From Elusimicrobia bacterium RIFOXYA12_FULL_51_18 (GTDB lineage Bacteria > Elusimicrobiota > Elusimicrobia > Elusimicrobiales > UBA9959), in NCBI GenBank assembly GCA_001800245.1, contig MGVA01000044.1, forward strand, positions 1-34,827: DNA of 34,827 nt, in the 5' to 3' direction. The notes beneath the pieces were generated by a model, which was not told the origin of the DNA, did not search any database, and worked only from the letters and a program-made list of their open reading frames with translations. Below, one piece after another: positions 23,203-31,928 of this stretch (positions within the stretch are counted from its first letter, which is position 1; every line of letters begins with the position of its first letter). A program made the position numbers and the translations under genes.

Positions 23203-23796
23203 ATGGAAGATAAACTATCAAAAAAAGCTTTCGGAACTCATGAGATCGCGCGTATATGCGATGTTACGCCTCCGACCGTTATTAACTGGGTAGAGGAAGG
23301 AAAAATACCTTTCTTTACCACCGGGGGCGGGCACCGCCGGGTATGGGACAAGGACCTGATCATTTTCATGCGGGAACATAATATCCCTATCCCAGCGGAA
23401 CTAGCGCCTCCGGGGAAATTGGTGTTTTTAATTGTGGATGATGAGGAACAAAACAGGAAATTTATATCACGGGCGATTAAAAGTTCTTACCCGGGCGCCA
23501 GGGTTGAGGAAGCGATAGACGGATTTGAGGCGGGCTATAAGATCCGCGCACTGCTGCCGACCCTAGTAGTGCTTGATATCCTATTGCCTAAAGTCAACGG
23601 AATAAAGGTGTGCGAGATTATGCGCAGCGACCCGGATCTGCGGAATATCAAAATTCTTGCCATAACCGGCTGTGACATTGAGGAGTCAAAGACCCGGATA
23701 CTGAAAGCCGGGGCGGATGATTTTCTGGGCAAGCCGTTCACAATTCAGGAGTTAGACGCAAAAATAGAGAGTTTACTCGCAAATCTGAGGAAGTAA
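23203..23796 (+). CDS. MerR-type HTH fused to a response-regulator receiver
   Basis: 197 residues. The N-terminal part (about 8-58) is a BldC/excisionase-like winged helix: GTHEIARICDVTPPTVINWV, then GKIPFFTTGGGHRRV, the typical recognition helix and wing. The C-terminal part (about 72-195) is a complete receiver: acidic pocket D79-D80, phospho-acceptor D125 in VVLDILLP, T155 and K177 in GKPF. The DNA-binding part comes first, the reverse of the usual order in response regulators. As first gene of the block and directly behind the strong promoter with repeats, it may regulate its own operon. Its kinase is probably the next gene, ten bases downstream. Confidence 0.85.
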   Translation: MEDKLSKKAFGTHEIARICDVTPPTVINWVEEGKIPFFTTGGGHRRVWDKDLIIFMREHNIPIPAELAPPGKLVFLIVDDEEQNRKFISRAIKSSYPGARVEEAIDGFEAGYKIRALLPTLVVLDILLPKVNGIKVCEIMRSDPDLRNIKILAITGCDIEESKTRILKAGADDFLGKPFTIQELDAKIESLLANLRK

Positions 23797-23805
23797 GGAT
23801 GTCAT

Positions 23806-25779
23806 ATGCCCGACGTTGAAAATGACAATGACCATACTCCGTCATGCGTGCCGGGTCCGGTTGCCGCCAGATCAAAACTTATGGTAGTGGACGACGAACT
23901 CGGCTTCAGAGATCTTGTAAGCCGGGTATTCTCCGACGACTATGATGTGGTGGCGGCCGCCAACGGAGAGGAAGCCCTTCAAAAGGCCGGCGCAAGAGAT
24001 ATAGACGTGGTTATTTCCGATATGACCATGCCGAAGCTGGGGGGCTTAGACATGCTGAAGGCGCTAAAAGAGATCGATCCGAATATAGAAGTGATTCTGG
24101 TCACCGGCTATGCTACGCTTGAGACCGCGGTTGAAAGCATGAAACGGGGCGCTTATGATTATATCGCCAAGCCGTTTGATATTGAAAAGCTCGCCAGGCT
24201 GGTCGCGCGGGCTTTGGATAAGCGCCGCTTAAGCCGGCAGGTGGACGAACTTAAGGAGATTAACCGTTTTAAGTCGGAATTCCTCGCCAATATGAGCCAT
24301 GAGCTCAGAACCCCCATGAACGCGATATTGGGCTATACCTCTCTTCATCTGGACCGGCTTTATGGAGAGGTGACGCAAAAACAGGAAGATGCTTTAAAAA
24401 GAGTGGAAGCGGCTGGGAAGAATCTGCTGAGCCTCATTAACAGCATCCTCGACCTTTCCAAGATTGCCGCCGGCCGTATGCCGGTCTATCTGGAAGAGTT
24501 CCAGCTTAAAGATTTGATAGACGAGGTTCTGAGCATGATGGATTGTCTGGCCAAGGGCAAGAAGCTCGATGTGGAGGCTTCCATTCCGAAAGATATGCTG
24601 GTGCGGAGCGATAAAACCAAGCTTAAGCAAATCCTGATCAACCTTGTGAACAACGCAATTAAATTCACCTCTTCTGGCGGCGTCTTTATAGAGGTGGACC
24701 AAAGCCCGGAACAGCCGCGCTTCAATATCCGGGTGCGGGATACCGGTATAGGGGTAAAAATAGAAAATCTGCCCCTTTTATTCCAGGAGTTCAAGCAGTT
24801 GGACGCTTCCCCTACGCGGGAATATGGCGGAACCGGCCTTGGTCTGGTGATCAGCAGGAAATTCGCCCGGCTTATGGGGGGGGATATCGGTGTTGAAAGC
24901 GTTGCGGGGGCCGGCTCCACTTTTACCGTCACGCTGCCGCTGGAAAGCGGCTTCCGGCCGCAATCCGTGGAAAGTGTTTTTAAACCGGCGGTTGCCGGCT
25001 GCCGGGGGAAAATATTCCTGGCTATAGATGATGATCCCGAGGTTTTGACTCTTCTCCGGGATAGCCTTCAGGGCAGCGGCTATGAGTTTGCCGGCGCGTT
25101 GAACGCAGAGGAAGGAATTGCCATGGCCCGCGAACTTAAGCCCTTCGCCATCACCCTGGATATTATGATGCCGCATAAGGACGGCTGGTCCACCCTGCAA
25201 TTCATGAAAAACGACCCTGAGCTGCGAAAAATCCCCACTATCATACTCTCCATTATGGACAACAAAACCCTGGGATACGCGTTGGGGGTGACCGACTATA
25301 TCCTTAAACCGTTCGAGCGCAGCGAGCTTTTGAAAAAGCTCAAGGCGCTGGACCTTGGCACGCGGGTGGACGGCTCCCTGAAAAGAACTCCGCGCACGGT
25401 GCTTGTTATTGACGATGAAAAAAACATAGCCGAGTACCTTAAAGAGACTCTCGGGGCCGAGGGCTATACGGTGGAAACAGTCGCTAACGGTTCCGCCGCG
25501 CTGACAAGGATAAATTCCGATCCACCGGATATTTTGTTTCTGGATCTGATGCTGCAGGGGACCAATGGTTTTGAGATAATAGAGGCGATGGAAAAAGATC
25601 CAAAATTCAAGGACACCTCGATTTTTATCTTAACGGCCAGACATCTGACTCCTCAGGAAACGGATTATCTCCAAAAGAGGACCGAAGCGGTTTTTCAAAA
25701 AGGCTCAAAGAGCCTGCCGGAGATATTGGGGCAGGTAAAAAAACGGCTGAAAGCGCTGGAGGCCGCAGATGAACGTTAA
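23806..25779 (+). CDS. Hybrid sensor histidine kinase REC-HisKA-HATPase-REC-REC
   Basis: 657 residues, all cytoplasmic. REC1 (about 24-138; D72 in ISDMTMP; KPF intact) resembles NtrC-type receivers. HisKA follows with H165 in NMSHELRTPMN, then HATPase (about 265-385; N-box LVNNAIKF; DTGIG; GGTGLGL). REC2 (about 402-520) has D in LDIMMP and KPF. REC3 (about 528-645) has D in FLDLML, but the conserved Lys lies in FQKGS without the Pro. There is no membrane or ligand-binding domain, so input must come through REC1 or a partner. AAGGAT precedes the ATG. It could phosphorylate the HTH-receiver upstream and the lone receivers downstream. Confidence 0.92.
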   Translation: MPDVENDNDHTPSCVPGPVAARSKLMVVDDELGFRDLVSRVFSDDYDVVAAANGEEALQKAGARDIDVVISDMTMPKLGGLDMLKALKEIDPNIEVILVTGYATLETAVESMKRGAYDYIAKPFDIEKLARLVARALDKRRLSRQVDELKEINRFKSEFLANMSHELRTPMNAILGYTSLHLDRLYGEVTQKQEDALKRVEAAGKNLLSLINSILDLSKIAAGRMPVYLEEFQLKDLIDEVLSMMDCLAKGKKLDVEASIPKDMLVRSDKTKLKQILINLVNNAIKFTSSGGVFIEVDQSPEQPRFNIRVRDTGIGVKIENLPLLFQEFKQLDASPTREYGGTGLGLVISRKFARLMGGDIGVESVAGAGSTFTVTLPLESGFRPQSVESVFKPAVAGCRGKIFLAIDDDPEVLTLLRDSLQGSGYEFAGALNAEEGIAMARELKPFAITLDIMMPHKDGWSTLQFMKNDPELRKIPTIILSIMDNKTLGYALGVTDYILKPFERSELLKKLKALDLGTRVDGSLKRTPRTVLVIDDEKNIAEYLKETLGAEGYTVETVANGSAALTRINSDPPDILFLDLMLQGTNGFEIIEAMEKDPKFKDTSIFILTARHLTPQETDYLQKRTEAVFQKGSKSLPEILGQVKKRLKALEAADER

Positions 25780-26140
25780 GATCCTGGTTGCCGACGACGA
25801 CTATGATAACCGGACGATAATAAAACAGGTCCTGGAGGCAGCCGGATATCAGGTATTTGAGGCTGTCAACGGCCTGGAGGCCATTGAGACCGCTCTGGCC
25901 CAAACCCCCGCCCTTATTTTAATGGACCTTTCCATGCCCAAACTTAACGGATGGGAAGCCGCCAAACGGATAAAGCAGACCCCCCAGATCGCCGGCATCC
26001 CCATATTCGCCTTCACGGCTCACGCGCTCACCGGGGATGATGTCAAAGCCAAAGCCGCCGGCTGCGATGATTATATTTCCAAACCCTGCGTTCCCCGCGA
26101 AGTCCTGCAAAAAGTGAGGGACTATCTTATGAAGGAATGA
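25769..26140 (+). CDS. Single-domain response regulator
   Basis: 123 residues, receiver only (CheY/Spo0F-like). Acidic pocket ADDD, phospho-acceptor Asp in LMDLSMPKLNG, Thr in FTAHAL and Lys in SKPC are all present. The start overlaps the end of the hybrid kinase by 11 nt, so translation is coupled. With no output domain it probably acts by protein contact or as a phosphorelay intermediate. Confidence 0.9.
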   Translation: MNVKILVADDDYDNRTIIKQVLEAAGYQVFEAVNGLEAIETALAQTPALILMDLSMPKLNGWEAAKRIKQTPQIAGIPIFAFTAHALTGDDVKAKAAGCDDYISKPCVPREVLQKVRDYLMKE

Positions 26141-26195
26141 GGGATGCCGGCCTAACGATCCGGCGGGGCCGCCTCCGGCGGAAGGGATGGGATAA

Positions 26196-26573
26196 ATGGC
26201 GAAGATATTGATCATTGACGACGACGCTGCCAACCGCGATATGCTTAAAACACGGTTGGAAGCGTCCGGTTATGCCGTGGTCGAGGCCGCTAATGGGGAA
26301 GAAGGCGTCAAAACGGCGCAGGACCTCGCGCCTGACCTTATAATTATGGATGTAATGATGCCTAAGGTCGACGGCCGGCTGGCTTGCCGTATACTGAAGT
26401 CAAATCCAAAGACAAAGGACATTCCCGTGGTAATGTTGACGGCCCGCAGCCGGCAGATGGAAGAACTCCGGGGTTGGGAATCCGGAGCGGACGAGTATTT
26501 GACCAAACCCTGCGATCATAAGCGTCTGCTGGAGCTTATAGCGCAATTTCTGGATAAAGCGCCCAAGGGATGA
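26196..26573 (+). CDS. Single-domain response regulator
   Basis: 125 residues, receiver only. IDDD, phospho-acceptor Asp in IMDVMMPKVDG, Thr in LTARS and Lys in TKPC are present. The ATG follows a purine-rich GGGATGG stretch. It lies 55 nt after the previous receiver and 54 nt before the PilB-like ATPase, so it is a plausible direct regulator of that ATPase. Confidence 0.88.
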   Translation: MAKILIIDDDAANRDMLKTRLEASGYAVVEAANGEEGVKTAQDLAPDLIIMDVMMPKVDGRLACRILKSNPKTKDIPVVMLTARSRQMEELRGWESGADEYLTKPCDHKRLLELIAQFLDKAPKG

Positions 26574-26627
26574 GATATTTGCTGGAAAGAATATTCTTCC
26601 ACTAAGAATGCGATAAAAGGGGATATT

Positions 26628-28139
26628 ATGAACAAGAACACGGAAATTCTCCCCGCACACAAGATCCCCGCTGAAATACTGCGCCTGGTATCCTATGAAA
26701 CCGTCCGTCGCCACGGCCTTATCCCGCTTGAGCTGCGCGGAGAAACACTCCGCGTCGCCATGGTGGATCCTAATAACTTAACCGCTCAAGACGACCTCCG
26801 CCTGCGGTCCGGCTATGAGCTTGAAGTAGTCAAGGTGTCCCAGGCGGAGCTGGATTCTCTTTTACATAAAAACTTTCATGATCCGTCGGAGCATCCCCTC
26901 TGTCCGGCGCTTACGGTGGAGCCCGTAAAAGGCGGGAGCGAAGTTTCCAGGCCGGAAGAATCCTTTGCCGTTCAATCTGTGGAGAAACTTTTAAATTTAG
27001 CGCTTATCCTGCGCGCCAGCGATATCCACCTGGAACCTCAGCGCAACGGTTTTTTCGTGCGGTTCCGCGTGGATGGGGTGCTGAAGACTATTCATGAGTT
27101 CCCCAGAACGGTCCAGTCCGCCATCACTTCCCGCATAAAAATCATGGCGAATATGGACATCTCCGAAAAGCGGCTGCCCCAGGACGGACAGATAAACATA
27201 GAACGCGAGGCGCGGAACATCGATCTGCGGGTGTCCATGCTGCCCGCCAAATACGGCGAAAAAGTGGTGATCCGGATATTGGATAAATCGGGAATGGCGT
27301 TGGGCCTTGAGACTTTGGGGCTGGAACCGGATATGCAGAGCACGTTCGAATCCCTGATAGAAAGCCCCCACGGTATCATTTTGGTCACTGGTCCCACCGG
27401 AAGCGGAAAGACCACCACGCTTTACTCGGTTTTAAGCAAGATCAGATCGCCGCTAAAAAACATTATAACGCTTGAAGATCCCATAGAATACGAGCTTCTT
27501 TGCGGCAGCGCCAATGAAATGGGGATTACCCAGGTGCAGGTGCACCCGAAGATAGGCCTAACTTTCTCCGCCGGTTTAAGATCCGCGCTCAGGCAGGATC
27601 CGGACGTAATAATGGTCGGAGAAATACGGGACAAGGAAACCGCTGAAACGGCCATGACCGCCGCGATGACCGGGCATCTAGTCCTGTCCACTCTTCACAC
27701 CAACGACGCTCCCAGCGCTATGGGGAGACTTCTCGACATGGGCATTGAGTCATACCTGATGGTCGCCACCGTGAAAGGTATTCTGGCCCAGCGTCTTCTG
27801 CGTGTGGTGTGCGCAGGCTGCAAGGAAAGATACCAGCCTCCGCTCAGGGCCCTGAAAAGCATGTTCCCCGGCCGGCAGAACCTGGAAAGCGCCGTTTTCT
27901 ACAGGGCAAAAGGCTGCCCGCGCTGCCAGGGGACGGGCTATCTGGGCAGGCACGGTATTTTTGAGCTTTTGGTGATGTCCGATGAATTAAAGCAACTTAT
28001 TCACACCGGGCAGAATCTTGAGAGTATGCGTAAAATTCTGGCGGCCCAGGGATTAAAGTCTTTGCGGGAGAGCGGAATGGAACTGGTCTTTAAGGGGCTG
28101 ACGACCGTGGAGGAAGTAGCAAGAGTAGTGGTGGATTAG
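26628..28139 (+). CDS. PilB/GspE-type secretion or pilus assembly ATPase
   Basis: Hexameric motor of type IV pilus or type II secretion assembly. The 503 residues have one N-terminal GspE-N/MshEN-like subdomain (about 8-85, HGLIPLELRGETLRVAMVDP) and then the ATPase core: Asp/His-box region LHTND, Walker A GPTGSGKT (255-262), Walker B GEIRDKETAETA, and the tetra-Cys zinc site CAGC...CPRC near 395-435. Many PilB proteins carry an additional upstream N-terminal subdomain with an RLG-type c-di-GMP motif. That is missing here, which explains the shorter length. AAGGGG precedes the ATG. No pilC, pilin or secretin genes are next to it, only receivers and kinases. Confidence 0.9.
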   Translation: MNKNTEILPAHKIPAEILRLVSYETVRRHGLIPLELRGETLRVAMVDPNNLTAQDDLRLRSGYELEVVKVSQAELDSLLHKNFHDPSEHPLCPALTVEPVKGGSEVSRPEESFAVQSVEKLLNLALILRASDIHLEPQRNGFFVRFRVDGVLKTIHEFPRTVQSAITSRIKIMANMDISEKRLPQDGQINIEREARNIDLRVSMLPAKYGEKVVIRILDKSGMALGLETLGLEPDMQSTFESLIESPHGIILVTGPTGSGKTTTLYSVLSKIRSPLKNIITLEDPIEYELLCGSANEMGITQVQVHPKIGLTFSAGLRSALRQDPDVIMVGEIRDKETAETAMTAAMTGHLVLSTLHTNDAPSAMGRLLDMGIESYLMVATVKGILAQRLLRVVCAGCKERYQPPLRALKSMFPGRQNLESAVFYRAKGCPRCQGTGYLGRHGIFELLVMSDELKQLIHTGQNLESMRKILAAQGLKSLRESGMELVFKGLTTVEEVARVVVD

Positions 28140-28149
28140 CCCGAAAAAT

Positions 28150-28236
28150 CCGTCCATCAAGGGCGGACGCCCGCTGAAATAGCGGATGCATTTTCCGGAA
28201 GGAGGCGCCCGCCGTTTCGCGCAGCAGAAAGGACGG
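28150..28236. repeat. Palindromic region between the ATPase and kinase genes
   Basis: CCGTCC (28150-28155) pairs with GGACGG (28231-28236). It encloses GGGCG-GA-CGCCC (28161-28172) and CCGCT-GAAAT-AGCGG (28171-28185). The words TAGCGGATG and GGAGGC also occur in the reverse complement of copies A and B, so it may be a diverged third member. Like them it follows a stop codon closely. Confidence 0.45.
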
Positions 28237-28250
28237 GCAAAATTAAAAGT

Positions 28251-29864
28251 ATGAAAGAACAGGCAAAGATACTGGTGGTGGACGACGAGCCCGGGATACG
28301 CGACCTGCTCTCATACGAGCTTTGTTCCCACGATTATCAGGTGGTTACGGCGGTCAACGGAGAGGAAGCCCTTGAAAAGGTCAGGAAGGAAAAATTCGAT
28401 CTTGTCATCAGCGACATCAAAATGCCCAGGATGGGGGGCATTGAAATGCTGGATGCCATTAAAAAAATAAATCCCGATATTGAAGTCATTATGTCCACCG
28501 GGTACGGCACGATCGAGACGGCGGTAAGCGCTATGAAAATGGGAGCATATGATTTCGTGCAGAAACCGTTCAACCTTGATGAGATCTTCGCCATAATAGA
28601 GAAGGCCCTGGAAAAAAGCGAGCTAAGGGTCCTCCTTGGAGTTTACGAGGCGAGCAAGCACATCTTCTCTTCGATCAAGCTGGACGAACTCCTGCCCGTT
28701 ATGGCCGGGCTTGCCGCCCAAATTCTTAAAGCCGATGATGCGGTCATTATGCTGCCGGACCGGGAGGGCCGGCTTGCCGTAGCGGCGGCCGCGGGGCTTA
28801 ACGACTACAAGCGGAAGGAACCCCGCCTGTTACTGTGTGAAAGGGGCATGGATAAGGGCGCCCAGGCTTGGAAACCGGTCATAATTGACGGGCCGATGGA
28901 TAAGGATCCGCGATTTTTGAACATAGGCGGTCTTCTCGACATCCGCTCTGCCATTGTGTTTCCGCTGGTGATAGAAGGGCGCCTCCTTGGGGTTTTAAAT
29001 GTCAACCGCACCGTCAGGGAAGCGCCGTTTACCGCCTCCGACCTCCGGTATGCCTCCGTTTTCTGCGCCCAACTCGCCCAGGCCATTCACAACGCCACCC
29101 TTTACCTGGAACTGGACAACAAGATGCGGGAGCTCCGGCAAATGCAATCCCAACTGGTGGAATCTGAAAAGCTGGCCGCCATCGGAAAACTTGCGGCCGG
29201 GGTGGCTCATGAGATCAATAATCCCCTTGCCGGAATCATGGGCTTCACGGAGTTGCTGCTTCAGAGCAATGAGCTCTCTGTGGGCCAGCGCGAAGACTTG
29301 CAGTCCATTATGGAGCAGAGCCAGCGCTGCCGCAGGATCGTGCAGAATCTCCTGCAATTCAGCCGCAGAAAAACCGGGAAAACCGAAACCATCAATCTGG
29401 GCCGGCTGCTGGAAGCAAGCCTGCAATTAATGAATTATGATCTGCTCCAGTCTAATATTGAGGTTCAAAAATATTTCCCCGACGATCTTCCCGCCGCGCT
29501 GGGGGATCCGGCGCAGCTGGAGCAGGTATATCTGAACCTTATTGCCAACGCGCGGCAGGCGATGGAAGGCAAAAAGGACGCGGTTATAAAGATCAGCGCC
29601 TCCAGTGAGGCCGGCCAGGTCGTTCTGCGGTTTGAAGATAACGGCTGCGGCATTCCCCCTGAAAATCTCGGCAAAGTCTTTGATCCTTTTTTCACCACCA
29701 AGCCGGTTGGCCAGGGAACGGGGCTTGGACTATCCATCTCTTACGGGATCATTCAGCAGCACAAGGGAACGCTCCGGGTGGAAAGTCAAGTCGGCAAGGG
29801 AACCGTCTTTATCATAACTCTCCCGATCACGCGGGACCCATCAAGTATGGAGGCGGCTTTATGA
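28251..29864 (+). CDS. REC-GAF histidine kinase
   Basis: 537 residues, cytoplasmic. The receiver (about 5-120) has phospho-acceptor D55 in ISDIKMPRMGG, Thr in STGYGTIETA and QKPF. A GAF domain covers about 135-290. HisKA follows with H320 in GVAHEINNPLAG and an HATPase with DNGCGIP and GTGLGLSISYG. Its receiver is very like REC1 of the hybrid kinase upstream, suggesting shared origin. No strong ribosome site precedes the ATG. The stop overlaps the start of the TonB-dependent receptor gene by 4 nt (ATGA), which couples a soluble kinase to an outer-membrane protein. Confidence 0.92.
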   Translation: MKEQAKILVVDDEPGIRDLLSYELCSHDYQVVTAVNGEEALEKVRKEKFDLVISDIKMPRMGGIEMLDAIKKINPDIEVIMSTGYGTIETAVSAMKMGAYDFVQKPFNLDEIFAIIEKALEKSELRVLLGVYEASKHIFSSIKLDELLPVMAGLAAQILKADDAVIMLPDREGRLAVAAAAGLNDYKRKEPRLLLCERGMDKGAQAWKPVIIDGPMDKDPRFLNIGGLLDIRSAIVFPLVIEGRLLGVLNVNRTVREAPFTASDLRYASVFCAQLAQAIHNATLYLELDNKMRELRQMQSQLVESEKLAAIGKLAAGVAHEINNPLAGIMGFTELLLQSNELSVGQREDLQSIMEQSQRCRRIVQNLLQFSRRKTGKTETINLGRLLEASLQLMNYDLLQSNIEVQKYFPDDLPAALGDPAQLEQVYLNLIANARQAMEGKKDAVIKISASSEAGQVVLRFEDNGCGIPPENLGKVFDPFFTTKPVGQGTGLGLSISYGIIQQHKGTLRVESQVGKGTVFIITLPITRDPSSMEAAL

Positions 29865-31849
29865 AAACCCTGTTGTGGCCGGCTATGGCCGCGGGATTGT
29901 TGCTTCAGCAGACCCTGAGCGTCCGGGCGGAGGGAAATGGCGACTTTAATTTTTTTGAGGAAGAAAATAAACTAATGGTCGCTACCCTGCGTGAGCAGAC
30001 GCCTGAACAGGCGCCTTCCATTGTTTTTATTGTTACGCGCCATGATATTGAGGCCTACGGGGCCAGGGATCTGGCGGATATCCTGCGCCTTGTGCCCGGT
30101 TTTGAATTCGGCGTAGATGTGTATAGCGAGGCCGGCCCGGTATTCCGAGGAATCTGGGTGGAAGAGGGGAAGTTGCTTCTGATGATCAACGGGATAATGC
30201 AGAATGAGCTGGGTTTCGGTAATTACAGCTTTTTCGGGTCTATCCCGGCCTCAATGATCGAAAAAGTGGAGATTATCCGCGGGCCCGGCAGCGCGGTTTA
30301 CGGTGGTTTTGCGGAAGTGGCTGTTATAAATGTCATAACCCACCAGCCGGAAAAATTAAACGGGATGCGTGTCAACGGCGATTTGAGCGCGGTCTCACGC
30401 TACGGGAACGTCAGCTATGGAAGCCGGACCGAGACCATGCGCGTCGCGGCTCATATAGGACAGGGTGAGACGCTTTTATCGCGGCGAGATTATACGGATT
30501 TTTTCGGTAACCGGCTTGGGCTTGACCGTAACACGGCCTATAGGCGGTGGCAGCATCTTATAACGGAAGCTTCCGCAAAAGATCTGACGATCCGTTATCA
30601 ACGCACCTCCTTTACTTTCGGCGCGCAGGATACCTTTACTACGATTCAACCGGCGGTCAACGGCATAAATCTGGAACAAACGAATAATTACAATGACGTG
30701 ACGCATCTTGATTACAACGCAAAGATCTCCGATAGTCTGGAGATCAATCCACTTTTTGAGTACACCCGTAATAATACGTGGAATTTTAACTTCCCCGCCA
30801 GCATTGACGGCTACCTGGAGGGGTCAGGCACTACGTTATGGCGCTACCGCGGGGAGATCTCGGCCGTCTATGAAACGCCATGGTCGGCTGAAATGAGATT
30901 AGGGGGCGGCTATATCCGGGACGGAGTGGAAAATGTGGCCTCCGACGGCACCCCGGGGCTGCAGCTTTCGGCGGATCCCGCCGATCGCTCCGACCACACT
31001 TATACTTCCTCTACCTTCGGCTTGTTCCAATACATGCAGCAGGCGGGCCCGGTAGGCCTGACGGCGGGAGGCCGTTATGAAGACACCAGCTTTGGCGCCG
31101 CTTTTGCTCCACGGGCCGGATTAACCTATGTCCACAACGCTTTTAACGCGAAGCTGCTTTATGGAAGAGCTTTCAGGATCCCGCTCCCCTGGCAGGCTTT
31201 CTCCAGGGTTCTCACCTTTAATGGAGATCTTAAACCTGAGATCGCCAATACTACTGAAATGGAAATAGGCTATAAATTCAAACCCCAGCTGAAGGGGAAG
31301 CTCAATGTCTTTTTCATCAATATCAACAAACCTGTGGTTTACCTGGGAGCCGTTAATGAATATGTGAATCTGGGGCGGATAATATCCAAAGGAATTGAAG
31401 CGGAACTTAGAATGAATTATCCCAGCTATGGCGGTTTCGCCAATTTTTCCTATACCGCTCCGGGACACAGCACCTCCCCGGGATTTGTTACCTCATCCAA
31501 AAACCGTTTTTTGGCCACTCCCCCCGTCAAAATCAGCTTCGGGACGTATTACAGGGCCGGATACTTTGAATTTGCTCCCAGCGCCACTTACCTCGATCAT
31601 CGGGCGGGACAATCCCGGTATTCCGCAAACGATCCGGCCGGTATTCCGGGGACAACCGATTACAAAGCGATTATTTTGACCGACATGAATATCACCGCGC
31701 GCGACGCGCTTAAGGATATTGATATCCATTTGGCGGGGCATAATATTTTCAATGCGCGTTACACCCTTATCCAGCCTTATTACGGGGCTCACGCGCCTAT
31801 GCCGGCGCAGGATCGTGAAATAACTTTAGGATTTACCTGGCATCTCTAA
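29861..31849 (+). CDS. TonB-dependent outer-membrane receptor (first)
   Basis: Ligand-gated outer-membrane channel powered by TonB. The 662 residues have a signal peptide (about 1-23), a mature N-terminus GDFNFFEEENKLMVATLRE, a plug domain (about 50-165; DILRLVPGFEF, MIEKVEIIRGPGSAVYGG, VINVIT), then a 22-strand-type barrel ending in EITLGFTWHL. There is no STN signalling domain, so it is not a FecA-type transducer. A TonB box cannot be assigned with certainty. Together with the next two genes it looks like an uptake module. Ligand unknown. Confidence 0.9.
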   Translation: MKTLLWPAMAAGLLLQQTLSVRAEGNGDFNFFEEENKLMVATLREQTPEQAPSIVFIVTRHDIEAYGARDLADILRLVPGFEFGVDVYSEAGPVFRGIWVEEGKLLLMINGIMQNELGFGNYSFFGSIPASMIEKVEIIRGPGSAVYGGFAEVAVINVITHQPEKLNGMRVNGDLSAVSRYGNVSYGSRTETMRVAAHIGQGETLLSRRDYTDFFGNRLGLDRNTAYRRWQHLITEASAKDLTIRYQRTSFTFGAQDTFTTIQPAVNGINLEQTNNYNDVTHLDYNAKISDSLEINPLFEYTRNNTWNFNFPASIDGYLEGSGTTLWRYRGEISAVYETPWSAEMRLGGGYIRDGVENVASDGTPGLQLSADPADRSDHTYTSSTFGLFQYMQQAGPVGLTAGGRYEDTSFGAAFAPRAGLTYVHNAFNAKLLYGRAFRIPLPWQAFSRVLTFNGDLKPEIANTTEMEIGYKFKPQLKGKLNVFFININKPVVYLGAVNEYVNLGRIISKGIEAELRMNYPSYGGFANFSYTAPGHSTSPGFVTSSKNRFLATPPVKISFGTYYRAGYFEFAPSATYLDHRAGQSRYSANDPAGIPGTTDYKAIILTDMNITARDALKDIDIHLAGHNIFNARYTLIQPYYGAHAPMPAQDREITLGFTWHL

Positions 31850-31928
31850 GCGGTTATTCGGAAAACCTGGTAGGGAGCGCGGCGGACGATCCGGATAATG
31901 CAAGGCGGCGTATGCAAACCATAGTCAT

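Noticed and set aside
28140-28250. c-di-GMP riboswitch (GEMM) upstream of the REC-GAF kinase
   Set aside because: The region is palindromic but lacks the conserved GEMM core sequences I could check by eye.
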